Source: Burkholderiaceae bacterium (GTDB lineage Bacteria > Pseudomonadota > Gammaproteobacteria > Burkholderiales > Burkholderiaceae_C). Taken from it: 64,000 nt of DNA. The notes under the pieces are model-generated. The model was not told where the DNA came from, made no database searches, and saw nothing but the letters and a program-made list of their open reading frames with translations. This document shows positions 47,169 to 55,807 of this stretch, piece after piece (within the stretch, counting starts at the first letter, position 1; each line of letters begins with the position of its first letter). The stretch is from positions 248,001-312,000 of the forward strand of contig CAJYPV010000018.1 in NCBI GenBank assembly GCA_913776825.1, written 5' to 3'. A program made the position numbers and the translations under genes.

Positions 47169-47822
47169 TCAGCCCTCGTGGGCGTTGAACATCGACTTGG
47201 CGTAGGTGATGCCCAGACCATAGGCGCCGCCCAGCTTCTTGGCGATGCCGGTGGTCAGTTCATAGGTCTCGCCGCGGGCCCAGTCACGCTGCAGTTCGAG
47301 CAGGTATTGCAGCGAGGTCATCGGACGCGCGCCGGCCTGCACCATGCGTGCGACCGCGCGCTCATGCGCTTCGGTCGACACATCGCCGCAGGCGTCGGTG
47401 ATCACGTAGACCTCGAAACCCTGCTCCAGCGCCGACAGCGCCGGTCCGACGATGCAGACCGAGGTCCACAGGCCCGCCAGCACGACACGCGACTTGCCGA
47501 TCGCATTGACCACCTTGATGACATTGACGTCTTCCCAGGTGTTCATCGAGGTGCGGTCGATCAGTTCCTGGCCGGGGAAGGCCGAGGTGATTTCCTCGTA
47601 CATCGGACCGGAGAAGCTCTTCTCGGCCACGGTGGTCAGGATGGTCGGCACCTTGAAGCCGGCGGCGGCGTTGGAGATCAGGGCCGCGTTGTTGCGCAGC
47701 TCGACGGCGTCGATCGATTTGGTGGCGAAGGACATCTGCGACTGGAAGTCGATCAGGATCAGGGTGTGATCGACGGGGGTCAGCAAGCCGGCGCCCGGCG
47801 CGGCAGTGGCGATGATGGCCAT
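47169..47822 (-). CDS. Isochorismatase-like (YcaC-type) hydrolase
   Basis: A 217-residue cysteine hydrolase of the isochorismatase superfamily. Asp25 in LILIDFQSQM and the nucleophile Cys123 in LAGLWTSVCIVGPAL are the catalytic pair; the cis-peptide region VVLAGLW and the C-terminal helix are usual. YcaC-type members are octameric with unknown substrate. AGAGGAAAC precedes the ATG at 47,822, so the long in-frame upstream region is untranslated. Probably first gene of the operon that continues with xapX, amidohydrolase, doxX and the dienelactone-hydrolase-like gene, although 181 bp separate it from xapX. Confidence 0.9.
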   Translation of the reverse strand: MAIIATAAPGAGLLTPVDHTLILIDFQSQMSFATKSIDAVELRNNAALISNAAAGFKVPTILTTVAEKSFSGPMYEEITSAFPGQELIDRTSMNTWEDVNVIKVVNAIGKSRVVLAGLWTSVCIVGPALSALEQGFEVYVITDACGDVSTEAHERAVARMVQAGARPMTSLQYLLELQRDWARGETYELTTGIAKKLGGAYGLGITYAKSMFNAHEG

Positions 47823-47891
47823 GGTGTTTCCTCTCTGGGATGGGTGAAGCAACAGGCTCCGCAGTCTGCGCGCCGGTCGATCGCGCGTGAT

Positions 47892-47906
47892 CTCCCCAAT
47901 GGGGAG
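47892..47906. promoter_or_regulatory. Palindromic operator candidate, site 1
   Basis: CTCCCCAATGGGGAG is a perfect inverted repeat (6-bp arms, 3-bp centre) in the divergent region between the isochorismatase-like gene and the LuxR-type regulator. A closely related site lies 93 bp to the right. Confidence 0.6.
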
Positions 47907-47984
47907 GTCGTCGCTACCGCAGCGGCAGGACGCGACGCGATCCGTTCGCCGGACGAGGCCGGGCGTGACCGCGCGCGCCCCGTA

Positions 47985-48000
47985 TCCCCCGATTGGGGAG
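47985..48000. promoter_or_regulatory. Palindromic operator candidate, site 2
   Basis: TCCCCCGATTGGGGAG is a near copy of site 1 (TCCCC, central AT, GGGGAG) with one extra central base. Two related palindromes in one divergent promoter region suggest binding of a dimeric regulator, perhaps the product of the adjacent 48,107 gene. Confidence 0.6.
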
Positions 48001-48106
48001 GCTGCCGCTCTGGCACTGGCTACACAAGCCTTCACAAGTCATCACTCGCCGAGCGTGACGGATGTCGCGACCATCTCGCCATGGGAGTAATGATTGGAGT
48101 GTCACC

Positions 48107-48778
48107 ATGATGAATTGGCCAACCCCACGCATCCAGGTCAGCGTCGCCCACCGGGACCCGCTGGTCGCGGTCGGCTTGAGCACGGTCCTGTCGCAACAGG
48201 TGGACATCGAGGTGATCGATCCGCCATCGCGCGGCTCGACCGCGCCCGGCTTCCCGTCGGGCGGCGGGCAGGGCGCGGGCTTGCCGGTGCCGCACATCGT
48301 GGTCGCCGACTATGAACGGGGCCTGCATCTGGCGGCGACCCGGGTCACGCCGCGGGAGCGCCATGCGCAGGCGCCCAAGGTGCTGGTGGTGACGTCGAAT
48401 GACCGGGAGCACGAGGTGCGCTCCGCGCTGGAGGCCGGCGTCGAGGGCTATCTGGAACTGGGCTGCAACCTGCAGGATCTGGTCTCGGGCGTGCGCCAAC
48501 TGGCGCGCGGATCGCGTTACCTGAGCGCGATGGCCGCGCAGCGCATCGCCGCCAGCATGGCCCGCACCACGCTGACCGATCGCGAGCAGCAGGTGTTGGG
48601 GCTGGTGGCGCGCGGGCAAAGCAACAAGGGCGTGGCGCTCTCGCTGCGCATTTCCGCCGGCACGGTCAAGGCGCACATGAAGGCGATCCTCAGCAAACTC
48701 GATGCGCAAACCCGCACCGAAGCGGCCAGCATCGCGATGGAACGCGGTCTCATCAGCGCCGGTCTGGTGATGGATTGA
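48107..48778 (+). CDS. LuxR/NarL-type regulator with degenerate receiver
   Basis: A 223-residue regulator. The C-terminal 65 residues form a LuxR helix-turn-helix: LTDREQQVLGLVARGQSNKG, VALSLRISAGTVKAHMKAIL. The N-terminal domain has the receiver order but reads VAHRDPLVAVGL in place of the acidic pair and VVADYERG at the phosphoacceptor, and carries an inserted Gly/Pro-rich loop near residue 55-65, so phosphorylation is doubtful. GGAGTGTCACC precedes the ATG. It is divergent from the isochorismatase operon across two palindromes, so it probably controls that operon (inference). Confidence 0.85.
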   Translation: MMNWPTPRIQVSVAHRDPLVAVGLSTVLSQQVDIEVIDPPSRGSTAPGFPSGGGQGAGLPVPHIVVADYERGLHLAATRVTPRERHAQAPKVLVVTSNDREHEVRSALEAGVEGYLELGCNLQDLVSGVRQLARGSRYLSAMAAQRIAASMARTTLTDREQQVLGLVARGQSNKGVALSLRISAGTVKAHMKAILSKLDAQTRTEAASIAMERGLISAGLVMD

Positions 48779-49066
48779 CCGGCGGCTCACCGGCTCCCGA
48801 GGGAGAAATAACTCACGCAGGGGCTGCAGCTGACTCGTCGAGGCTGACAAATCGCAGAGGTGCTAGCGAGGGGTTATCAGTTTTATCACTTCTTTGGTTA
48901 GAGTGCTGTCCTGATGGGGGACGGCGCCACGCTCACGCCGCCGTCTCGATCTGTCGGGCCTGGCGGCGTTTCAGCTTGGGGGACTGCTCATCACGAGGTC
49001 CCCTGCGCTGAAGACCCTGGTCGGCAGACGGTTGCCCCTCAGGTGAGCGCAGGGAATGGAGTGGTG

Positions 49067-49279
49067 ATGAAACGGATGGTTGTCGTGTCCTGCGGGTTGA
49101 CCCTGGCCGGCTTGCTGATGACTGCGTTGCAGGACTGGCAGGTGGATGGCGATGTATTCATGCTGGCACCTTTAGGCTACTTGTTTCTTTGCGCGGGGCT
49201 GCTGCTGGCGGTCTCGTGCGTGGCTGCTTTGCTGCTGGACGACGGTCCGCCGGACGCCGAGGGCGATGCACCGCCGTAG
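49067..49279 (+). CDS. Small two-helix membrane protein
   Basis: A 70-residue protein with two hydrophobic segments (MVVVSCGLTLAGLLMTAL and MLAPLGYLFLCAGLLLAVSC) linked by a short polar loop DWQVDGDVF, ending in an acidic tail. GGAG with a short spacer precedes the ATG at 49,067, which fits the first helix better than the longer frame. It lies alone between two regulator genes. No family recognised; function unknown. Confidence 0.55.
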   Translation: MKRMVVVSCGLTLAGLLMTALQDWQVDGDVFMLAPLGYLFLCAGLLLAVSCVAALLLDDGPPDAEGDAPP

Positions 49280-49454
49280 ATCGGTCGTGACTCCCACCGG
49301 TTGAAGTCAGGACCCCACCATTTGATGCGGTTGACGCTCGTCGCCTGAGGGGCGATCGCTTTACTTGCTTGTGTGCTTGTCGGTTTTTACCTGGTCGCGA
49401 AACTAAGCCCCACGCTTTTTCCGGCCAACAAGAAAGACTGATAGGAGTACCCGC

Positions 49455-50123
49455 ATGAGCATTGCCGTGGCCATCGTGGAGGACGATTCCGCCATCCTCA
49501 AACGCATCGTGGAGATCCTCGCCGCCAGCAGTTTCTGCCGGGTGGCGGCGGTGGCCAAGAACCGCACCGAAGCGCTGGCCGCGATCCTGGCCAACCGGGC
49601 GGATCTATACCTGATCGATCTGGGCCTGCCGGATGTCGACGGCATCGACCTGATCCGTTTGATCCGGGACAAATGTCCCGAAGCGCGCTGCGTGGTGCTG
49701 AGCACTTTCGGCGACGCCAAGCATGTGATGCGCAGCCTGCGGGCCGGCGCGATCGGCTATCTGCTGAAAGAAGAAATCCAGCCGTCGCTGGTGGACAAGC
49801 TGGTCAGCGCGCACAACGGCCAGGCGCCGTTGAGCCCGGCGGTGGCCCAGCTCATCCTGGACCGGGTCAATGCGCTCGAGAACAACGTCCGTCCCACGGT
49901 GGACCGCAAGCGGGTCCTGCAAGACCTGGGCTTGGGCGATCGGGAGTGGGAGGTGCTGCGCCATCTGGTGGAAGGCCTGCCCATTGTGGAGATCGGACAG
50001 CGGCTGTCGATCTCGCATCACACCGTCAATCAACACCTGCGCTCCATCTATCGAAAGCTGGGCGTGAAGTCCCGTGCGATGGCCGCCAACGCCGCACGTG
50101 TTCATGGATTGATCGATGACTAG
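49455..50123 (+). CDS. NarL-type response regulator
   Basis: A 222-residue regulator. Receiver: acidic pair in VAIVEDDSAI, phosphoacceptor Asp55 in LYLIDLGLPDVDG, Lys in GYLLKEEI. LuxR-type HTH at the C-terminus: LGDREWEVLRHLVEGLPIVE, ISHHTVNQHLRSIYRKLGV. TAGGAGTACCCGC precedes the ATG. It overlaps the following kinase gene by 8 bp, so the pair forms a two-component system. Target genes unknown. Confidence 0.92.
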   Translation: MSIAVAIVEDDSAILKRIVEILAASSFCRVAAVAKNRTEALAAILANRADLYLIDLGLPDVDGIDLIRLIRDKCPEARCVVLSTFGDAKHVMRSLRAGAIGYLLKEEIQPSLVDKLVSAHNGQAPLSPAVAQLILDRVNALENNVRPTVDRKRVLQDLGLGDREWEVLRHLVEGLPIVEIGQRLSISHHTVNQHLRSIYRKLGVKSRAMAANAARVHGLIDD

Positions 50124-52341
50124 AACTTCCAGAGGGCGCGCGTCGCTCATGTCGGTATTTTTCTGGCTGACGCTGTTGATCGTGGCCGTGCCCCTCACGG
50201 CGGCCGGCTGGATGGTCAAGGACATCCTGCCGGTGCACAGCGCGGGCCGTCTGGAAATCGTCCGAGACCCGTTGCGGGGCGACGCGTATGGACCGGAGAC
50301 GCCGCGTCTGCCGGGCGAGCCGCTGGCGATGTTCCCGCGGGTGGTGCTGCCGTTCTCCCACGAGCTGGCGAACGTGCCCGGCCTGAAGCGGACTCGCTAT
50401 CAGCTGCAGATCGATCCGCCGCTGGCGGCGCTGTCCGGCGTCAAGTCGGACGCAGATTCGACCGACCGCGCGCCCAACCGCAGCCTGCTGATCAGCCAGG
50501 CGCACGACGGCATGGACATTTACTTGAATGGCGTGTGGATCGCGGGATTGCCGAAGTCCGACGCCGACACCCGCTACAAATGGTTCCGCCCCCTGGCCGC
50601 GCCGCTGGCCAAGCGGCTGCTGCGCAGCGACGGCCCGAACATCGTCACCATCGAATCCACCACCTGGGATTCGCGTGTCCTGATCCCGCCGATCTATGTG
50701 GGCAACGCCAGCAGCGTGACCGTGGTGACCGAGTTGATCCAGTTCATCGGATCCTCGCTGGCCAATGCGTCCAACGTGTTCTGCCTGCTGGCTGGGATGT
50801 TCTTGCTCGGCGCCTGGCTGGCCAATCGCCGCGACGGCTCGATTTTTGGTCACGCCGGTGCCACCACGGTGATCTGGTCGGTGCTGTTCACCCTGGTGTT
50901 GCTGCCGCGTGTGCCGGTGGGCTTCATCGATGCCTGGATGTGGGCCCAGTACGCCTGCATCGGGGCCTTGGTCACGGTGCTGACCTTCTTCATCTTCGCG
51001 TTCATCAAGCAGCCGATGTCGCCGGGCGGCCGATGGTTGCTGTTCGCCACGGCGGCCGCCGCGCCGGTGCTGTATCCGTGGCTGGGCGTGAGCGGGCGCC
51101 ATTGGCTGGACATGATCTGGCTGCCTGCGTTGCTGATGCTGCATCTGTATGCCTGCTCGAAGCTGGTGCGGCATGTGGTGCGGCATCGCAGTCGCGCCTC
51201 GGTGTCCCTGCTGGCGCAATCGCTGCTGGCGCAGGTGTTTGCGCTGCACGACCACAATGTCCGACAGGATTTCCTCCTGCTCGATGGCGGTGGCTCCGGA
51301 TGGAATTTGTCGCATCTGCTGGCCACGCCGATGTTCCTCAGCCATCTCAGCGTGCCCTTGCTGCTGTTCGTGGTGGCGCGGATTCTGCTCGGCCAGTTCC
51401 AGGCCAACGTGGCCCGCATCCGCGATGCCAACCTGATCCTGGCCGACACCCTGCAGCAGCGCGAACGCGAGCTGCGGGTCAGCTACAACCGCCAGCGCGA
51501 GATGGAAAACGAAGTCGCCGCGCAGGCCGAGCGTGATCGCATCTACCGCGACCTGCACGACGGCATCGGGTCCAAACTGGTGACGACGCTGTTCAGCGTG
51601 CGCGATCGGCAGATCAATCATGAGCAACTGGAAACCCGGCTGCTGGAGGCGTTGACCGACATCCGCGAGATCATTTCGGTCAGCGCGCCGCAGGAGCATC
51701 GCTCGCTGCAAGAGGTGCTCTTCACCTACTGCACCGATCTGGATGAGTCGCTCAGCGCGGCCGATTTCCAGATCGAGTTCGAGCTCTCCGACGAGGCGGA
51801 AGTCGTCCTGCTCGGCGACCGGACCAAACAGGTGATGCGCATCGTGGAAGAGTCGGTGGCCAACACGGTGAAGTACGCCCGCGCCACCCGGTTGACGATT
51901 CGCCTGGAGGTGCGGGAGGCCGACCTCCAGACCGGTGCGCAACTGCTGCTCTGCATTGATGACAACGGGCGCGGTGATGCTGCGGCCCCATTGCCAACGC
52001 TGCTGGGGTCGCGATCAGTGGGGGCGACATCCTCGATGGCGACCTCACATCCTCCGTCTGCCCCAACGGGGGCGGTGATGCCGCCAGGATCGTCCACCGC
52101 CTCCCCCCGCCAAGCGTCGGCCTCGCCCCTGTCGGGCGGGCGCGGACTGCAGGGCATGCGGCGTCGGGCGGTGCAGCTCGGCGCGTGCTACCAGTTCGAG
52201 CGCACGCCCGAGGGCGCGCGCACCCGCCTGTGGCTGCCGCTCGTGGGGGGAGAGCCTCCACCGTCCGAGGGAGACTTCCCAACAAACGAGTCGGCCGGCC
52301 ACCGGTCGCAGTGGGAGACCCCCGCGACCTCACTGGCTTGA
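50116..52341 (+). CDS. NarX-type sensor kinase with 7TM module
   Basis: A 741-residue membrane kinase. After one N-terminal helix comes a periplasmic beta-domain (about 40-205, with HDGMDIYLNGVWIAG), resembling a 7TMR-DISM extracellular part, then about seven membrane helices (205-430), a coiled coil, HisKA_3 with His481 in RDLHDGIGSKLVTTL, and a HATPase with EESVANTVKYARATR and DDNGRGD. The G2 box GGRGLQGMRRRAVQLGA comes after a Ser/Pro-rich insert of about 50 residues not usual in the family. It overlaps the cognate regulator gene by 8 bp. Confidence 0.9.
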   Translation: MTRTSRGRASLMSVFFWLTLLIVAVPLTAAGWMVKDILPVHSAGRLEIVRDPLRGDAYGPETPRLPGEPLAMFPRVVLPFSHELANVPGLKRTRYQLQIDPPLAALSGVKSDADSTDRAPNRSLLISQAHDGMDIYLNGVWIAGLPKSDADTRYKWFRPLAAPLAKRLLRSDGPNIVTIESTTWDSRVLIPPIYVGNASSVTVVTELIQFIGSSLANASNVFCLLAGMFLLGAWLANRRDGSIFGHAGATTVIWSVLFTLVLLPRVPVGFIDAWMWAQYACIGALVTVLTFFIFAFIKQPMSPGGRWLLFATAAAAPVLYPWLGVSGRHWLDMIWLPALLMLHLYACSKLVRHVVRHRSRASVSLLAQSLLAQVFALHDHNVRQDFLLLDGGGSGWNLSHLLATPMFLSHLSVPLLLFVVARILLGQFQANVARIRDANLILADTLQQRERELRVSYNRQREMENEVAAQAERDRIYRDLHDGIGSKLVTTLFSVRDRQINHEQLETRLLEALTDIREIISVSAPQEHRSLQEVLFTYCTDLDESLSAADFQIEFELSDEAEVVLLGDRTKQVMRIVEESVANTVKYARATRLTIRLEVREADLQTGAQLLLCIDDNGRGDAAAPLPTLLGSRSVGATSSMATSHPPSAPTGAVMPPGSSTASPRQASASPLSGGRGLQGMRRRAVQLGACYQFERTPEGARTRLWLPLVGGEPPPSEGDFPTNESAGHRSQWETPATSLA

Positions 52342-52441
52342 GCCATCGTTCCGGGCATCGAATCTCGGAATACTCGTTGGCTCACCGTGACTCCTGATCG
52401 GTCGATGGCGTTCCCGCCGCCTCGATCCTCACCGCGCCGAC

Positions 52442-53941
52442 ATGTCTCCCGAGCAACGCTCCGCCCGTCCTGCCGCCTCGTCGTCCCGCCGTGTCTATGT
52501 CGATGACCTCGACTGGGTGCGATTCGTCCGTCAACCGATCGTCGATGGGTCGGTGGAGCCGATGGGCCATGAGCTCAGCTTCCGATGGCCCGAGACGACC
52601 GCCCAGGAGCCACGAAATGCTCGCCGGGGTCGCGATGGCCGGGAGGTCCGCGACTGCCGTGAGGCCCGGGATTGTCGTGAAGCCCGGGATTGCCGTGATG
52701 GCCGCGACTGCCGTGACGCTGCGGAAGCCCATGAAGCCGCGGCCCCCAGCCTTCACACCACCTGCCTGGCGCTCAGCCATGCCTTGCTGGACGGGGGGCT
52801 CAGCTACCGCTCCCCCGGACGGCTGTTCGTCACGCTCGACCGCGCGACCTTGCTGACGTCCATCGCCGACACCGTGTGCGCGTCGCTGGGCGTGATCCAG
52901 TTGCCGGGCGCGTTGCCGGTGCACGACGACGTCACCCGGCGCATCGCCCAGCTGCATGCGCGTGGCTACCGTTTCGCGCTGGCCGACCTGCACCGGCTGG
53001 ACGACCCGCGCTGGGCCTGGGCGCCGTTCGCGACCTACGCGAAGATCGACGTCGCCCAAAGCCCCGTCAACACCTGGCCGGAGTTGCTGGGCTGTGCCCG
53101 CACGGCTGGCCTGCGCGTGATCGCGGACCGGCTGGCGGAGCCGGTCGACTATCTGCGGCTGCGGCGCCTGGGCGTGCAGTATTTCCAGGGGCACCTGGTG
53201 CTTCCCGAACAGCAGGAGTGCGCGCGGGCGCTGCCGGGCTGCGATCACAAGACCTTGGGGCGGGTGCACCGGATGGCTGAACATGGCGCGGCGCCGGATG
53301 CGCTGTCCATGGTCGCCGCCACGGATCCGGCGCTGGTGATCCGGCTGCTGATGCTGCATCGCATCTATGCCAGCAGCGCCAGTTCGGGCACCCTGGTCGA
53401 TGTGATGAGCGGCTTGCCGTATCAGGTGCTGACGGGATGGCTGCGCATCCTGCGATGCAGTCGGCTGGAGCCGCAGGAGCCCGGACGATCCTGGTCGATC
53501 TGCGTGCGGGAGCAGATGTACAACTACCGCGCCCGATTGATCGGCGCCCGGGTCTGCAGCAGTCCGGCCGAGCTGGAGGCACGGGTGTTCGACCTGTACC
53601 GGCGCATCTGCTCCCGCGAGTCGTTGATCGCGCTGAATCTGAAAGCCTCTCGCGCGCCGGTGCGAGCGCCATCGTCAAAGTCGGTGGCTCCCGCCGCGCC
53701 GCACGGCGCGTGCGCCGACGCCGTGCATGGGGACGCCTCGTCGGATCAGCCTTCGTCCGACGGCCAGTCGGCGGGAGACGCTCTCGTTGCAGGGGGCCAT
53801 CCCGCAAGTAGGGAGATCGCCGACGTCGTCGACACCAGCGCGCCGGAGCGCCGCATGGACGGCGCACCGGGCGACGCGGACACGCCGCGCCGGGCCATGG
53901 CCCCGCTGGAGCGAGAGGCCTCGCCCCGTCAGGGGTCTTAG
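52442..53941 (+). CDS. EAL-HDOD (YuxH-type) protein with degenerate EAL
   Basis: A 499-residue protein with the YuxH layout. The EAL-like part starts FVRQPIVDGSVEPMGHELSF and continues with RGYRFALADLHRLDD and YAKIDVAQSP; the catalytic EALLR/EXLXR and DDFGTG motifs are not intact, so phosphodiesterase activity is unlikely. An HDOD part follows (LSMVAATDPALVIRLLMLHR, GLPYQVLTGWLRILRCSR). Residues about 70-93 are a tandem RDCREA repeat, from four 18-bp units. The last 100 residues are disordered. YuxH-like proteins act in signalling without cyclic-di-GMP hydrolysis. It starts 100 bp after the kinase gene. Confidence 0.8.
   Translation: MSPEQRSARPAASSSRRVYVDDLDWVRFVRQPIVDGSVEPMGHELSFRWPETTAQEPRNARRGRDGREVRDCREARDCREARDCRDGRDCRDAAEAHEAAAPSLHTTCLALSHALLDGGLSYRSPGRLFVTLDRATLLTSIADTVCASLGVIQLPGALPVHDDVTRRIAQLHARGYRFALADLHRLDDPRWAWAPFATYAKIDVAQSPVNTWPELLGCARTAGLRVIADRLAEPVDYLRLRRLGVQYFQGHLVLPEQQECARALPGCDHKTLGRVHRMAEHGAAPDALSMVAATDPALVIRLLMLHRIYASSASSGTLVDVMSGLPYQVLTGWLRILRCSRLEPQEPGRSWSICVREQMYNYRARLIGARVCSSPAELEARVFDLYRRICSRESLIALNLKASRAPVRAPSSKSVAPAAPHGACADAVHGDASSDQPSSDGQSAGDALVAGGHPASREIADVVDTSAPERRMDGAPGDADTPRRAMAPLEREASPRQGS
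52649..52720. repeat. 18-bp in-frame tandem repeat, 4 copies
   Basis: CGCGACTGCCGTGAGGCC and three variants follow one another inside the EAL-HDOD gene, each encoding a version of R-D-C-R-E-A. In-frame length (18 bp) keeps the protein open if copy number changes. Confidence 0.9.
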
Positions 53942-54150
53942 TTCAGGGGCAGGGCGGCCGTGAAGCGGGACGGCCGTGCGGACCGGGGCGGCTGGACAGG
54001 CCGCGAACGCCAGGAACGCCAGGAGCGCCGGAAAGACCGAAGGTCGGCCCTCGCGGGCGCTGCTTGCTCGCGATGCACGCTTGTCGCGCAGGGCGACGGC
54101 GGTCGGTGGCTAAACTGGTCCGGCCCCGTCAAGAAGGCCCCGAACAACAC

Positions 54151-55425
54151 GTGACTGCTCCCGCTTCCGCCCCCTCCGATGCCGGCGCGCCCCGGCACAG
54201 CGTCTACCGACATCCCGGCTTCACCGCCTTCCTGATCGCGCGGCTCGCCGCGGTGCTCGCCGGCCAGATCCAGGCGGTCGTGGTGGCCTGGCAGGTCTAT
54301 GACCTGACGCGCGAACCCATGGCCCTGGCCTACGTCGGCATGGCGCAGTTCTTCCCGATGCTGCTCCTGCTGTTGCCGGCCGGCGATCTGATCGACCGAT
54401 TCAGCCGCAAGCCGATCCTGGCCGCCAGTTGGTCGCTGAGCGCGGTGTGCAGCGGGCTGCTGTGGTGGCTGTCGGGCCACGGCAGCGCGGGCGTGAATGG
54501 GATCTATGCGGTGCTGGTGCTGTTCGGCTGCAGCCGGGCCTTTTCCGGCCCGGCCCTGCAAAGCCTGTTGCCACAAATCGTGCCGCGTGAGCAATTGGCT
54601 CAGGCGATGGCGGCCAACAGCATGCTGATGCGCTCCGCGAGCATCGGCGGTCCCTTCCTCGGAGGCCTGCTGTATGGCTTCGGCGGCGGCGGTCTGACCT
54701 ACCTGGTCTGTTTCAGCGCCTTCGCGCTCGGCACCGCGCTGCTGGTGGCGGGTGTGAAGGTGAAGGTCCCGCCGCCGCAACCGGCGCAGGGCACGATCTG
54801 GGAGCGATTCGGCGCCGGCATTCATTTCATCCGCACCCGTCCGATCATCCTCGGCACCATCTCCCTGGACCTGTTCGCGGTGCTGCTCGGCGGGGTGATC
54901 GCCTTGCTGCCGATCTATGCGCATGAGGTGCTGCATGTCGGGCCGGAGGGGCTGGGTGCCTTGCGCAGCGCGATGGCGGTCGGCGAGGTGCTGACCGGCC
55001 TCTATTTGAGCGTGCGTCCGTTCAATCGCCGCGTCGGTCTGACCATGTTCATCGCGGTCGCGGTGTTCGGTTTGGCGAATCTGGTGTTCTCGCTGTCCAC
55101 GACCTTCTGGCTGTCGTTCCTCGCCTTGTCGGTGGCGGGCGCGGCGGACATGGTCAGCGTCTACATCCGTGGCGCGCTGGTGCAGTTTTCCACCCCGGAC
55201 GAGATGCGCGGTCGGGTGAACGCGGTCAACATGCTGTTCATCGGCTCCTCCAACGAACTCGGCGAGTTCCGCGCCGGCACGTCCGCCGCCGCGCTGGGCG
55301 TGGTGCCGGCGGCGATCACCGGCGCAGTCTGCACGCTGGGCGTGGTCGCGGCCTGGAGCGCGCTGTTCAAGCCGTTGCGACAGGTGGACCGGTTCGAGGA
55401 AGCCAGCCCGGCGATCACGCGCTGA
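54151..55425 (+). CDS. MFS exporter (EntS-like MFS_3 type)
   Basis: A 424-residue major-facilitator protein with about 11-12 transmembrane helices. YRHPGFTAFLIARLAAVLAG, VVAWQVYDLTREPMALAYVG and the loop GDLIDRFSRKPIL (the D-x-x-x-R-R/K motif between helices 2 and 3) are typical; the late SVYIRGALVQFSTPDEMRGR with VNAVNMLFIGSSNELGEFRA is characteristic of the MFS_3/EntS-like group. Substrate unknown; siderophore or drug export is typical of the group. The GTG at 54,151 after AAGAAGG is chosen; an ATG further upstream would add 29 unlikely residues. Confidence 0.85.
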   Translation: MTAPASAPSDAGAPRHSVYRHPGFTAFLIARLAAVLAGQIQAVVVAWQVYDLTREPMALAYVGMAQFFPMLLLLLPAGDLIDRFSRKPILAASWSLSAVCSGLLWWLSGHGSAGVNGIYAVLVLFGCSRAFSGPALQSLLPQIVPREQLAQAMAANSMLMRSASIGGPFLGGLLYGFGGGGLTYLVCFSAFALGTALLVAGVKVKVPPPQPAQGTIWERFGAGIHFIRTRPIILGTISLDLFAVLLGGVIALLPIYAHEVLHVGPEGLGALRSAMAVGEVLTGLYLSVRPFNRRVGLTMFIAVAVFGLANLVFSLSTTFWLSFLALSVAGAADMVSVYIRGALVQFSTPDEMRGRVNAVNMLFIGSSNELGEFRAGTSAAALGVVPAAITGAVCTLGVVAAWSALFKPLRQVDRFEEASPAITR

Positions 55426-55807
55426 GGCGGGTTCTTGAAGGCGGTTTGCTGGGTCTCGCTGCTTTCCATTGGCGACGGCCGAGCGGACGTCCACGAGCAC
55501 CGGCGCCCACTGTCCGCTCAGGCGTGTTCCACATTCGCTGCCAGTGGGCACCGGTGCCCGTGGACGTCGGCACACCGCGCGGCTCTGCGTGGCCTCTTTC
55601 TGATGGCTCGCCGCCCATACCTCGATCGGGTGATCGACACCCCTCGGTCGGTCCGCGAAGATCGGAGCGCCGAGGTTTCCGACAACGCTCGCCCCCGTCT
55701 ATGTGCCAAGTCGGCCCGGACGCCTGTGGACCGTCTGCCGTGAGTCCCTGCTACCGTCGCTGCAGTCGGCCGCTCCCATCCTCATCGCCACTCCAACCGC
55801 CTGTCTG
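55426..55807. other. Gene-free stretch with large hairpin
   Basis: About 380 bp between the MFS gene and the orphan regulator. Its main feature is the 27-bp-arm inverted repeat at 55,486-55,568. No protein gene is supportable on either strand. Confidence 0.5.
55486..55568. repeat. Large imperfect inverted repeat (27-bp arms, 29-bp loop)
   Basis: The left arm 55,486-55,512 (begins GACGTCCACGAGCACCGG) and right arm 55,542-55,568 (ends GGTGCCCGTGGACGTC) pair at 25 of 27 positions. The loop is 55,513-55,541. As RNA this is a very stable stem-loop about 60 bp after the MFS gene stop. No T-tract follows, so it is not a classical terminator. Confidence 0.85.
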
